Part shown: positions 43,941 through 52,600 of the stretch, one piece after another
How the letters are laid out: the number at the start of each line of letters is the position of its first letter
Position numbering within the stretch: the stretch's first letter is position 1
Source: Chloroflexota bacterium
GTDB taxonomy: Bacteria; Chloroflexota; Dehalococcoidia; Bin125
DNA length: 64,000 bases
Reading direction: 5' to 3'
NCBI GenBank assembly: GCA_009838915.1
Contig: VXQT01000013.1
Coordinates: 251,161-315,160, forward strand
Made by a program: the position numbers and the translations under genes
Notes under the pieces: model-generated
The model's database searches: none
Seen by the model: only the letters and a program-made list of their open reading frames with translations
What the model was told of the DNA's origin: nothing

Positions 43941-44165
43941 GTGAGCACTTCCGACATCCTCAACGTGTTTCAGATCCTGATTGCGCTGGTCGTGATCGCG
44001 GCGGTCGTACTGCAGGCCAAGGGCGCGGGGTTGGGCAACATCTTCGGTGGCGTCGGCGGCGACTCTTATCGCACCCGACGTGGCCTCGAGCGCACGTTGT
44101 TTCGCGGCACTATCGTCTTGATGCTGGTCTTCGTCGGCCTGAGCATTGCCGCCGTCCGCATCTAA
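43941..44165 (+). CDS. secG: Preprotein translocase subunit SecG
   Basis: Auxiliary subunit of the SecYEG channel. 74 residues with two membrane helices (about 5-24, VFQILIALVVIAAVVLQA, and 52-71, GTIVLMLVFVGLSIAAV) joined by the conserved Gly-rich loop GAGLGNIFGGVGGDSYRTRRGLER, whose core is diagnostic. GTG 43941 gives the usual length; the longer frame upstream overlaps yvcK and is not supported. GGAG lies 13 bases before the GTG, further than normal. SecG helps export the many secreted proteins of this window. Confidence 0.92.
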   Translation: MSTSDILNVFQILIALVVIAAVVLQAKGAGLGNIFGGVGGDSYRTRRGLERTLFRGTIVLMLVFVGLSIAAVRI

Positions 44166-44200
44166 CCCTGCTCCAGACAGTCAACCACCGATTCACTGCC

Positions 44201-45151
44201 ATGTCCGATGAACTGCGCGTCCTCTTCTATGGCTCGCCCGACTTCGCTGTGCCGACCCTGCAGGCGCTCATCGACAGCCCCTGGCGTCCCGTCGCAGTCG
44301 TGACGCAGCCGGATGCTCGCGCTGGGCGCGGGAGGACGGTGCGTCCGCCGCCGGTCAAGGAGCTTGCCGAATCCCACGGCATTCCCGCGATTCAACCTGC
44401 CAGACTCCGCGAGCGAGCCGCCATCGCCCAGATCGCGAGCCTGCGTCCCGACCTACAGATAGTGGCCGCCTACGGGCAGATCATCCCGAAGCGACTCCTC
44501 GATCTTCCGAGATTAGGATCGCTGAACGTACACGCGTCGCTGCTACCGCGCTGGCGCGGCGCGTCGCCGATTTCAGCCGCGATACTGCATGGCGACGCCG
44601 AAACGGGCGTGACAATCATGCTGGTCGACGAGACCGAGGACACCGGAGCCATCCTGCGCCAACGTTCGACCCCAATCGGCGACTCAGAGCACGCGGGCGA
44701 TCTCAGCGACCGACTCGCGGTCCTTGGCGCGCAGTTGCTGACTGAGACGATTCCCGACTGGCTCGAGGGGAACGTCCCTACCACGCCTCAAGACGACGCC
44801 CTGGCTACCCGCGCCCGGCGCGTGAGCAAGGCACAGGGCAAGATCGATTGGTCGAAGTCGGCGGAGCAGATCGCCAGGCATGTTCGCGCTTACACCCCGT
44901 GGCCGGGAGCCAGCACAACCCTGGGCGAGCGGACTGTTCGCGTGGCCGCTGCCGCTGTCGGTAAGCCAACAAGTTCGGAAGCGCCCGGCACGATAACGGC
45001 GCTGGGAAGCGCAATCGTCGTTGCCACCGGAGCCGGCCAACTCGATGTCCAGCGATTGCAGCGAGCGGGCAAGCGAGAGATGAGCGCGGAAGAGTTTGCC
45101 AGGGGCGCGAGAGACCTGGTGGGGCAACGATTCGAGTCTCCCGTTGCCTGA
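44201..45151 (+). CDS. fmt: Methionyl-tRNA formyltransferase
   Basis: Formylates initiator Met-tRNA. 316 residues: the N-terminal formyltransferase domain begins RVLFYGSPDFAVPTL, with QPDARAGRGRTVRPPPVK, LNVHASLLPRWRGASPI (catalytic Asn and His) and VDETEDTGAI (catalytic Asp). The C-terminal OB-like tRNA-binding domain has IRHVRAYTPWPGA-type sequence. The usual partner def (peptide deformylase) is not adjacent. Ends 8 bases inside rlmN. Confidence 0.96.
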   Translation: MSDELRVLFYGSPDFAVPTLQALIDSPWRPVAVVTQPDARAGRGRTVRPPPVKELAESHGIPAIQPARLRERAAIAQIASLRPDLQIVAAYGQIIPKRLLDLPRLGSLNVHASLLPRWRGASPISAAILHGDAETGVTIMLVDETEDTGAILRQRSTPIGDSEHAGDLSDRLAVLGAQLLTETIPDWLEGNVPTTPQDDALATRARRVSKAQGKIDWSKSAEQIARHVRAYTPWPGASTTLGERTVRVAAAAVGKPTSSEAPGTITALGSAIVVATGAGQLDVQRLQRAGKREMSAEEFARGARDLVGQRFESPVA

Positions 45152-46190
45152 CGCGCACGACCTGCTCAACTCCGACGAGGCGGGCCTGCGACAACTCGTT
45201 GAATCGCTGGGCCAACCTGCCTATCGGGCCAGGCAGATCTGGCGCCAGCTCTACCAGCGGGGAGAAGTCGATCCGTTGGCGATGTCCGACCTGCCAAGCG
45301 AGTTTCGGCAACAACTCGCCCGTGCATCGCTGACTCCTGAGCCGCCTCTCGAGATCCAGACGTCAGATGATGGGTCGACCAGCAAGGCGCTGATTCCACT
45401 CGACGACGGCGAAATGATCGAGACGGTGCTGATCCGTTCTGCACCGAGAGACACCGTCTGCCTCTCGTCGCAGGCCGGGTGCGCAATGGGCTGCGTCTTT
45501 TGTGCGACCGGTCTTCAGGGGCTGCGCCGGCAACTCACGACAGGAGAGATCATGCGTCAGGCAATCCTGGCGCGCGGCTGGGCGCGGGAAGAGGGGCGAG
45601 AGCTGACCCATGTCGTGTTCATGGGTATGGGGGAGCCGTTGGCCAACTACGCGAGTGTCAGCGAGGCGATTGCGCGGCTCACCGATGCGGAGGCGTTCGG
45701 CATGTCGCCGCGACGGATTACGGTTTCGACTGTAGGCGTGCCCGCCGGCATCCGCCGACTGGCGGCCGACCATCCGCGGGTCAACCTCGCGGTCTCGCTG
45801 CACGCGCCTGACGTGAAGCTGCGCCGCGAACTTGTGCCGGTACCCGGCGCGTCGCTCGACGACATCCTCTCTGCGGTCCGTGAGCACAATCGGATCACAG
45901 GCGGTCGAGTGACCTTCGAATACGTGTTGTTGCAAGGAGTCAACGACAGCCGGGCGCAGGCTCGCCGACTGGCTGATCGAATCAAAGGACTACGGACCCA
46001 CGTCAATCTGATTCCGTTGAATCCCTCACCCGGTGTCGTGGGCGAGCGACCCTCGCGTCGAGCGACGCTGCGATTCCAGCAAATCCTGCAGGAATGCGGG
46101 ATTCCGGCCACGGTGCGAGTCGAGCAAGGACGCGACATCGCGGCCGCCTGCGGACAACTCCGTGGCGACCGCGTTCGGCCGACTGCGTAG
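45144..46190 (+). CDS. rlmN: Dual-specificity 23S rRNA/tRNA adenine-C2 methyltransferase RlmN
   Basis: Radical SAM enzyme that methylates A2503 of 23S rRNA and A37 of some tRNAs. 348 residues from TTG 45144, the start that best matches the family (LLNSDEAGLRQLVESLGQPAYRARQ region); an ATG at 45096 would add 16 residues and deepen the overlap with fmt. CAMGCVFCATG is the C-x3-C-x2-C cluster motif. FMGMGEPLANY, STVGVPAGIRRLA, VSLHAPD and the C-terminal QGRDIAAACGQL with the methyl-carrying Cys are present. Convergent with rplY after 28 bases. Confidence 0.94.
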   Translation: MPDAHDLLNSDEAGLRQLVESLGQPAYRARQIWRQLYQRGEVDPLAMSDLPSEFRQQLARASLTPEPPLEIQTSDDGSTSKALIPLDDGEMIETVLIRSAPRDTVCLSSQAGCAMGCVFCATGLQGLRRQLTTGEIMRQAILARGWAREEGRELTHVVFMGMGEPLANYASVSEAIARLTDAEAFGMSPRRITVSTVGVPAGIRRLAADHPRVNLAVSLHAPDVKLRRELVPVPGASLDDILSAVREHNRITGGRVTFEYVLLQGVNDSRAQARRLADRIKGLRTHVNLIPLNPSPGVVGERPSRRATLRFQQILQECGIPATVRVEQGRDIAAACGQLRGDRVRPTA

Positions 46191-46218
46191 CTCGGGAGCA
46201 AGCAGGTCGAGCGAGCGA

Positions 46219-46872
46219 CTACTCCTCGACCTCGCCTTCTTCCTCCTCGACCTCGCCCTCTTCGCCTTCGACCAGTTCCTCTTCCTCGACTTCGTCCTCC
46301 TCGGCGACTCGCGGCGCCAGCACAGTGGCGACGGCTACAGCTTCGTCGGTCAGCGACTCAACACCATCGGGGAGGGTGAGGTCACGGACCAAGACGGATT
46401 GACCGAAGTCGTCGAGTCCTGAGACGTTCACTTCGATGATTGATGGCATTTCAGTGGGCAGCGCTTCAAGCATGAGGTGTTCAAGAGACTGCACAACAGT
46501 TCCGCCCTGGGCCTCTGCCTCGGAGCTGCCGACCAGCACGAGTCGCGCTTCCGAGTGAATTCGGCGTTCCAGGTCCACCTCGTAGAAGTCGAGATGCAGG
46601 ATGCGGCGGCTGACGGGATGCCGCTGCACTTCCCGCAGGACGACGGGAATCGTGTCGCTGGCGCCGTCGATCGAGATTGGCACGACGGCGTTGCGGTCAA
46701 CCGCCGAGAAGACGCGGCGAACTTCAGTGTCGGAGGTCTGAATGGATGTCGATTCGCGTCCGCGGCCGTAGACGTTGCCGGGAACCAGGCCCTCCCGCCG
46801 CAATTGCTTGACCCGCTTGCCCAGGACGCTACGCGTTTCCACCTGGAGGATCACTTCCGCCGCATCAGACAT
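46219..46872 (-). CDS. rplY: Ribosomal protein L25 / general stress protein Ctc
   Basis: Binds 5S rRNA in the large subunit. 217 residues, the long CTC form: the L25 domain (about 5-95; TRSVLGKRVKQLRREGLVPGNVYG, VLREVQRHPVSRRILHLDFYEV) and the TL5-type C-terminal beta domain (to about 185), then a tail of nearly pure Glu/Val/Gly (EEDEVEEEELVEGEEGEVEE, quoted in part). Such acidic tails are common in Chloroflexota and Deinococcus-Thermus L25. Divergent from hyuA across 138 bases. I see no clear promoter for it. Confidence 0.96.
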   Translation of the reverse strand: MSDAAEVILQVETRSVLGKRVKQLRREGLVPGNVYGRGRESTSIQTSDTEVRRVFSAVDRNAVVPISIDGASDTIPVVLREVQRHPVSRRILHLDFYEVDLERRIHSEARLVLVGSSEAEAQGGTVVQSLEHLMLEALPTEMPSIIEVNVSGLDDFGQSVLVRDLTLPDGVESLTDEAVAVATVLAPRVAEEDEVEEEELVEGEEGEVEEEEGEVEE

Positions 46873-46977
46873 TGCCAGCCATCCGTCTCAACCCAACAGG
46901 GGGTAGGTGTTGCAGTTCAGCGAGAGCCTATCAACCGACGCTATGAGTCGTGTGGACGACGATCAAGCGGCGCCGGT

Positions 46978-47001
46978 CGCGACAGCGTCGCGCCGTACAC
47001 T
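46978..47001 (+). promoter_or_regulatory. hyuA promoter candidate with upstream dyad
   Basis: CGCGAC (46978-46983) and GTCGCG (46987-46992) form a dyad three bases upstream of TACACT (46996-47001), which lies 9 bases before ATG 47011. The dyad occupies the -35/spacer area and could be an operator. The remainder of the 138-base spacer towards rplY shows nothing else that I recognise. Confidence 0.35.
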
Positions 47002-47010
47002 ATCGCCACG

Positions 47011-49041
47011 ATGCCGCATACGAGCGCAACCGACGACGACTCACCTCAGGAGCAGTTACTCGGCGTTGATGTCGGCGGGACATTCACTGACTTCGTCTAT
47101 GTTCGCGGCGGACAGGTCAGAATCGCCAAGCGTCCCTCTACGCCGGATGATCCGGGCCGGGCCATCGCCGACGCGCTGATCGAGTTCGGCTGGTCTCCGG
47201 AAGAGGTGATTCACGGCTCAACGGTCGCGACCAACACACTCCTGACTCGAACGGGGGCGAACGTCGCACTGATTACAACCATGGGATTCCGCGACACCCT
47301 CGCAATCGGCAGGCAAGCGCGTCCTGACCTCTACGCGCTTCATCCGCAACGTCGCGATCCTCTGGTGACTCGGGCGCGTCGTTTCGAGGTCGACGAGCGA
47401 ATCGCGGCCGACGGTTCAGTCGTCACGCCGATCGCTGTGGATGAGGTCGATCGCGTGCTGGATCGGGTAGAACGAAGTGGTGCGCGCAGCATCGCGATCT
47501 GCTTCTTGTTCAGCTTCATCAATCCCGAACATGAGGCGCTTGCGGCCGAACGCGCCCGAGCACGCGGCTTCGCTGTGTCCGCTTCATACGAGGTGCTACC
47601 CCAGCACCGCGAGTTTGAGCGGATGAGCACGACTACCGCCAACGCTTACCTTGCGCCGGTGATGACGTCCTATCTCGACGCTCTTGAGGCACGCCTGGAC
47701 GACATCTGCGGCCAGGGAGTGCGGCTGCGGATTATGCAATCCAATGGAGGATCGCTCTCGGCAAGTTCCGCCGGACGCAACGCCGTTCGCACTGTCATCT
47801 CGGGACCCGCCGGCGGAGTGGCCGGTGCGTTCGCCGCCGCCGAGGGCGACAGATACTCCAACGCCATCACCTTCGACATGGGCGGCACCTCGGCCGACGT
47901 GGCGCTCTGTCCTGGGCGGCTGCTTGAGCGCACCGACCTGCTGGTCGACGACATGCCAATCCGCACGCCGGCCGTCGACTTGCACACCGTCGGCGCGGGC
48001 GGCGGATCGATCGCCTGGTTCGACGCCGGCGGAGCGCTGCGAGTGGGACCGCAGTCGGCCGGCGCCGATCCGGGTCCCGCTGCTTACGGCCGCGGCCGCC
48101 TGCCGACCGTGACCGACGCCCATGTCGTGTTGGGTCGGCTCAGGCCGGAACAGCAACTCGGCGGAATCGTCTCGTTGGATGTGGAGCGCGCGCGCAACGC
48201 TATCGCCACAATCGCCGAGCCGTTCGGGTCGGTTGAGGCGGCGGCGCAAGCGGTGATCGACGTGGTCAACGCGAACATGGCGCGCGCGCTGCGCGTAATC
48301 TCGGTGGAGCGCGGCTACGACCCGGCGCGCTTCAGCCTCGTCGCCTTCGGCGGAGCCGGTCCGCTCCACGCCTGCGACCTCGCCGACGCAGTCGGCATCC
48401 CACACGTGTTGATTCCCTCCGCGCCTGGCGTGCTCTCTGCGGCGGGGATGTTGATAGCCGACATCACCCGCGACGCCGAGCGGGGACTGCACCTGGCCAT
48501 CGAGCCCGCCGACTCGGGCCGCGTCCGGCGGCTTGACGAAGCGTTCGACATTGTCGCGCAGCAGGCAAGAGAGGCCGTCGCGGAAGACGGTTACCAAGAC
48601 GGCGTGACGATCGAGTACGCCGCCGACTTGCGCTACCGCGGACAGTCGCACGAACTCACAGTCCGCTTGCCGGGAGCACGAGATGCTGCTGCCGTCCGCA
48701 AGGCGTTTCACGCCGCGCACTCCGAACGCTTCGGCTTCTCGTCGCACGAGACTCCTGTCGAGGTGGTCATCGCCAGAGCCAAGGCCAGGCACGCCGGATA
48801 CCAGGGCGCAGTTGGAGCCGAGCACGAATCGAACGCGGGAGGGTCGACGACGGAGCAAGTGATCTGGGATAGATCGCGCGCCACGACAGTCGCGCACAGG
48901 GGATCGATATCGAGCGCCATAGAGGGACCGGCGATCCTCACCCAGGTCGATACGACGGTCACTGTGCCGCCAGGTTGGTCGGCCGAACTGCTGGCCAGCG
49001 GCAGCCTCCTGCTTCAGCGAACCAACCAAGGGAGCAGCTGA
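47011..49041 (+). CDS. hyuA: Hydantoinase/oxoprolinase family subunit A (HyuA)
   Basis: ATP-dependent ring-opening amidohydrolase subunit of the N-methylhydantoinase/5-oxoprolinase/acetone carboxylase group. 676 residues. The N-terminal phosphate-binding motif is LLGVDVGGTFTDFVYV. HGSTVATNTLLTR, PQRRDPLVTRARRFEV, MQSNGG, VISGPAGGVAGA, FDMGGTSADV, GAGGGSIAWFDAGG and VGPQSAGADPGPAAYGRG-type motifs all match. The start is fixed by DVGGTFTD at residue about 20; the frame upstream (from 46477) is non-coding rplY antisense. Stop and next start overlap in ATGA-like fashion with hyuB, the normal partner. The substrate (hydantoin, oxoproline or a ketone) cannot be told from the sequence. Confidence 0.93.
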   Translation: MPHTSATDDDSPQEQLLGVDVGGTFTDFVYVRGGQVRIAKRPSTPDDPGRAIADALIEFGWSPEEVIHGSTVATNTLLTRTGANVALITTMGFRDTLAIGRQARPDLYALHPQRRDPLVTRARRFEVDERIAADGSVVTPIAVDEVDRVLDRVERSGARSIAICFLFSFINPEHEALAAERARARGFAVSASYEVLPQHREFERMSTTTANAYLAPVMTSYLDALEARLDDICGQGVRLRIMQSNGGSLSASSAGRNAVRTVISGPAGGVAGAFAAAEGDRYSNAITFDMGGTSADVALCPGRLLERTDLLVDDMPIRTPAVDLHTVGAGGGSIAWFDAGGALRVGPQSAGADPGPAAYGRGRLPTVTDAHVVLGRLRPEQQLGGIVSLDVERARNAIATIAEPFGSVEAAAQAVIDVVNANMARALRVISVERGYDPARFSLVAFGGAGPLHACDLADAVGIPHVLIPSAPGVLSAAGMLIADITRDAERGLHLAIEPADSGRVRRLDEAFDIVAQQAREAVAEDGYQDGVTIEYAADLRYRGQSHELTVRLPGARDAAAVRKAFHAAHSERFGFSSHETPVEVVIARAKARHAGYQGAVGAEHESNAGGSTTEQVIWDRSRATTVAHRGSISSAIEGPAILTQVDTTVTVPPGWSAELLASGSLLLQRTNQGSS

Positions 49042-50648
49042 TGCCACCGACCGACGTCGATCCGGCGCGTCTTGCAATCTTCGACTCTCTTGTCAGCTCA
49101 ATCGCCGAAGAGATGGGCGCGGCGCTGCGGCATACTGCGCTATCGCCGAACATCAAGGAGCGCGCCGACTTCTCGTGCGCCGTGTTCGATCACGACGGAC
49201 AGCTACTCGCCCAGGCGGCGCACATCCCGGTCCACCTGGGCGCAATGCCCGAGTCGGTGCGGGCTGTGGAGCGGCTCGCTCCGTGGCGCCCCGGAGACCT
49301 GGCGATTCTCAATGACCCGTTCCTCGGCGGGACGCATCTGCCCGATGTGACGATGGTCTCGCCGGTGTTTGCGCACGACGCAGCTGAGGGCGACGAGCCG
49401 ATGGGCTACGTGGCGAGCCGCGCGCATCAAGCCGATATCGGCGGCATGGCGCCCGGCTCGATGCCGGTTGCTCGCGAGTTGATTCAGGAAGGACTGGTGA
49501 TCCCACCGATCCGCCTGTATCGCGGCGGCGAGCTGGTTGAGGAAGCGATGTCGCTGATCCTCCGCAACGTGCGGACGCCGGACGAACGGCGGGGCGACTT
49601 CAACGCCCAGATTGCCGCGCAACGACTTGGCGCGCAACGCCTGGCCGACTTGCAAGACGAGTACGGCGCCGATCGATATCAACAGACAACAGGCGCGCTC
49701 CTTGACTACGGGGAACGACTCACCCGCGCGTATCTCCGCGAACTCCCGCACGGTTCGTGGTCGTTTGAGGATGTGCTCGACGACGACGGACATGAACCGG
49801 ATCCGGTACCGATCAGGCTGTCGCTGACGTTGTCGGAGGATCGGGCACACTTCGACTTCAGCGGCAGCGCACCTCAGCGGGCCGCGTCAATCAATGCCGT
49901 CGCGCCGGTCACACGCTCCGCCTGCTACTACGTCATTCGCTGCCTCCTCCCGCCGGACACGCCAATGAATTCGGGACTCTTCCGTCCGATCACATTCACC
50001 TTGCCGGAACGCTCGGTCGTGGCCGCGCAGTCGCCCGTGGCCGTCGCAGCCGGCAACGTTGAGACCTCGCAGCGCATTGTCGACACCGTCTGGGGCGCGT
50101 TTGCGCAGGTGCTGCCCGAGCAAATGCCGGCTGCGTCATCGGGCACGATGAACAATCTCACGGCCGGCGGTGTGGACCCGCGCAACGGGCAACCGTGGGC
50201 TTACTACGAGACATCCGGCGGCGGCCTTGGCGGCGGTCCCTCGGGTCCAGGGCTCGACGCGGCCCATTCGCACATGACGAACACGCTGAACACGCCGGCA
50301 GAGGCGCTCGAGCTGGCCTACCCGCTGCGCGTGATCGAGAACAGCATCCGCGCCCGTTCATCGGGAGCCGGCGCGCATCGCGGCGGTCACGGCCTCACCA
50401 GGCGAACGCAGTTCCTGGCGCCGGCGCAGGTCACGATCATCAGCGAGCGGCGGCGACAACAACCCTGGGGAGCGAGCGGCGGTCTGCCCGGCAGAGCCGG
50501 GCGCAACAGCCTGGAACGTCCCGCTGAAGGGCGCCGCCGATCCCGTGGCAACCTGCCCGGCAAGGTGACGATCGACGTACAGGCGGGAGAGATCATTCGG
50601 TTGGACACTCCCGGCGGCGGCGGATGGGGCGCGCCTGAATCACGCTAG
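49041..50648 (+). CDS. hyuB: Hydantoinase/oxoprolinase family subunit B (HyuB)
   Basis: Partner of HyuA. 535 residues, typical length. FDSLVSSIAEEMGAALRHTALSPNIKERADFSCAVFD (core of this stretch), DPFLGGTHLPDVTMVSPVF, ASRAHQADIGGMAPGSMPV, RNVRTPDERRGDFNAQIAA and FSGSAPQRAASINA are family signatures. The C-terminus ends VQAGEIIRLDTPGGGGWG, the usual glycine-rich end. The ATG shares its A with the hyuA TGA. The TAG stop (50646-50648) is part of the -10 element of the next gene. Confidence 0.94.
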   Translation: MPPTDVDPARLAIFDSLVSSIAEEMGAALRHTALSPNIKERADFSCAVFDHDGQLLAQAAHIPVHLGAMPESVRAVERLAPWRPGDLAILNDPFLGGTHLPDVTMVSPVFAHDAAEGDEPMGYVASRAHQADIGGMAPGSMPVARELIQEGLVIPPIRLYRGGELVEEAMSLILRNVRTPDERRGDFNAQIAAQRLGAQRLADLQDEYGADRYQQTTGALLDYGERLTRAYLRELPHGSWSFEDVLDDDGHEPDPVPIRLSLTLSEDRAHFDFSGSAPQRAASINAVAPVTRSACYYVIRCLLPPDTPMNSGLFRPITFTLPERSVVAAQSPVAVAAGNVETSQRIVDTVWGAFAQVLPEQMPAASSGTMNNLTAGGVDPRNGQPWAYYETSGGGLGGGPSGPGLDAAHSHMTNTLNTPAEALELAYPLRVIENSIRARSSGAGAHRGGHGLTRRTQFLAPAQVTIISERRRQQPWGASGGLPGRAGRNSLERPAEGRRRSRGNLPGKVTIDVQAGEIIRLDTPGGGGWGAPESR

Positions 50649-50651
50649 AAT
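50646..50651 (+). promoter_or_regulatory. -10 element overlapping the hyuB stop codon
   Basis: TAGAAT. Transcription would start near 50658, giving a 22-base leader with GGAG (50671-50674) correctly placed before ATG 50680. An example of an SD-led gene, in contrast to the leaderless ones. Confidence 0.4.
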
Positions 50652-50679
50652 TGCACGCACGGGAAGTGCAGGAGCGACC

Positions 50680-51081
50680 ATGCCGGACGGCTCAGACCGA
50701 CTCGAACGCGACGTCGAGGAAGTGCTCTCCAACATCGAGGACTTCGATTGGCGGCGCAGGCAATCCAGGCCTCCCGGGCCGATCCGCATTGCCGTGCAAC
50801 GCTTCGCCGGCGCGATCGTCAGCCGTGTGACGGCGCTGACGGCGAATCATCTCCTGCTGGTCGGCGCGCTGCTCTTGGTCGTTGGGCTGGTCCTGCGAGG
50901 CGGCGGCATGTGGCTGGCCGTGGCGGGCATCGTCGTGTTCGTGATCGGCCTGTTCTGGGCCTCGCGAGGCGGTGGCGGCGGCAACGGACAGCCCAGGGGC
51001 GGCTACTGGCGCGATCGATACATCAGCTACGAACCGCAGTCCGGCAATCCGTTGCGACGATTCTTCCGCCGCAACCGCTGA
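50680..51081 (+). CDS. Small two-helix membrane protein of unknown function
   Basis: 133 residues. The N-terminal 60 residues are charged (RLERDVEEVLSNIEDFDWRRR) and probably cytoplasmic. Two membrane helices follow at about 65-82 (HLLLVGALLLVVGLVLRG) and 84-103 (MWLAVAGIVVFVIGLFWA). The tail is Gly- and Arg-rich with aromatic residues (YWRDRYISYEPQ) and ends RRFFRRNR. Well-formed ribosome binding site and its own -10 element. I do not recognise a family. It precedes a secreted peptidase by 7 bases, so a role in the envelope is plausible. Confidence 0.75.
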   Translation: MPDGSDRLERDVEEVLSNIEDFDWRRRQSRPPGPIRIAVQRFAGAIVSRVTALTANHLLLVGALLLVVGLVLRGGGMWLAVAGIVVFVIGLFWASRGGGGGNGQPRGGYWRDRYISYEPQSGNPLRRFFRRNR

Positions 51082-51088
51082 ACCGGAC

Positions 51089-52546
51089 GTGCGATCCCGA
51101 CTTGCGGCCGCGCTCATACTCGCGGCTGCGATACCCATCTCCTGCGCGACAGACGATTCGCCGCAGACCGCCGTCGAGCCGCAAGGCACCCAGCAAACCG
51201 CTCAAGCGCCTGACGACAAGGGCGAGCAAGTCGCTGTGACGGAGCAGGAGCCGGCGCTCGCTGAAACGCAGTTGGAGCGGAGGGCCAATCAGCCCGCTGA
51301 ATCGCAGACCGGTGAGCCATCACCAACCCTTGCGCTGCCTTTACCTCCTGAAGACGCGGTTGAAGCTCCCGCGCTGAGCATCGAATCCGCCACCGGTTAC
51401 GTCCGTCATCTTGCCGAGGCGCTGGGTCCACGCGCAACAGGCACCGAGCAGGAGCAGGCTGCGGCCGCATACCTCTCTGAGACGTTTCAACGGCTCGGAT
51501 ACACGGCGGACATCCAGGGGTTCACCTATGCCGGACGCTTTAGTGTCAGTCGGATCGACTTCGAAGACCGCGACAGCGTGTTGGCGTTTCGCTTTCCCGG
51601 ATCAAGCGAAGGCGCGGTCAGCGGGGTGATGGTCGAGGTTCCCGGATTTGGCGAACCGGCCGACTTCGACGCGTCGGACGTCGTCGGCAACATCGCCGTA
51701 GTCAATCGTGGTGGGATTCAGTTCCATGCCAAAGCAGTCAACGCCGAGTCGGCCGGTGCAATCGCTCTGGTGATCGTCAATCGCTTCGATGACGAGGCGC
51801 TCGGCGGCACGTTCGGCCCGGCCACGAGCACAATCCCGGTCCTGCAGATCAGCAGGGAAGCGGGAGCCGACCTCAGGACTCGGCTGCCGTTGAACGCGTC
51901 CATTCCCGGGGCGGCGCCCACGACTGGGGACTCGCAGAACGTGATCGCCCGCAAGTCCGATGGCGTGTGCCGGGTCGTGGTAGGCGGGCACTACGACACC
52001 GTGCCCGAAGTGAGTGGAGCGAACGACAACGCGTCCGGAACGGCGCTCACACTTGCGTTGGCCGAGGCGTGGACCGAACATCCCGCCGCCCGCGACATCT
52101 GCTTTGTTGCATTCGGCGCCGAGGAGCAAGGTCTGCACGGGTCCGCCGCATTCGTCCGCTCGCTCCAGCAGACAGGTGAACTCGCGCAGGTCACCGCAAT
52201 GCTCAATCTGGACGCAATCGGAGACGGACGCTCACCCTACCGGATAGTCGCATCAATCGAACTTCGTGCGCTCGCCAATGCCGTTGCCGCAGCGTTGCAG
52301 ACTCCGGCCGCGAGCGGTTCGTTGCCGATGACCGTAGGATCCGACCACTCCAGCTTCGACGCCGTCGGCGTGCCGGTAGTGTTCCTGTTTCCCCCGGGAG
52401 CGACCATACACACACCGCTGGACAACTACGACAACTTCAATCACCAGGTCTTCAGCGACATCGCCGCGCTCAACCAGGGCATTCTTTCCTGCCTCCTGCT
52501 CCGCGCGGGGAGCCCGGTGATCCCCGCTGCGTCCTGCAGCGAATAG
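51089..52546 (+). CDS. Secreted M28-family zinc peptidase with PA domain
   Basis: 485 residues from GTG 51089. N-terminal signal (RSRLAAALILAAAIPISC) ending in Cys, lipoprotein-like though the lipobox is imperfect (P-I-S-C). A Gln/Glu/Pro-rich linker to about 85 is followed by the M28 core split by a PA domain (about 190-275, VVGNIAVVNRGGIQFHAKAVNAESAGAIALVIVN region). Zinc ligands: GGHYDTVPEV (His), GANDNASGTA (Asp), FGAEEQGLHGS (Glu-Glu), LNLDAIGDG (Asp) and TIHTPLDNYD (His). A 39-codon upstream extension of the frame overlaps the previous gene and is not supported. Likely an extracellular aminopeptidase for peptide uptake. Confidence 0.9.
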   Translation: MRSRLAAALILAAAIPISCATDDSPQTAVEPQGTQQTAQAPDDKGEQVAVTEQEPALAETQLERRANQPAESQTGEPSPTLALPLPPEDAVEAPALSIESATGYVRHLAEALGPRATGTEQEQAAAAYLSETFQRLGYTADIQGFTYAGRFSVSRIDFEDRDSVLAFRFPGSSEGAVSGVMVEVPGFGEPADFDASDVVGNIAVVNRGGIQFHAKAVNAESAGAIALVIVNRFDDEALGGTFGPATSTIPVLQISREAGADLRTRLPLNASIPGAAPTTGDSQNVIARKSDGVCRVVVGGHYDTVPEVSGANDNASGTALTLALAEAWTEHPAARDICFVAFGAEEQGLHGSAAFVRSLQQTGELAQVTAMLNLDAIGDGRSPYRIVASIELRALANAVAAALQTPAASGSLPMTVGSDHSSFDAVGVPVVFLFPPGATIHTPLDNYDNFNHQVFSDIAALNQGILSCLLLRAGSPVIPAASCSE

Positions 52547-52600
52547 CAGCAGACGTTTCGAGTGGTGATCACTTGAGCCGCGTCGTGAGACACTAGAGAG

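Noticed and set aside
46477..47010. Long open frame running into hyuA from 46477
   Set aside because: It is antisense to rplY and does not resemble any protein; HyuA normally begins shortly before the DVGGTFTD motif.
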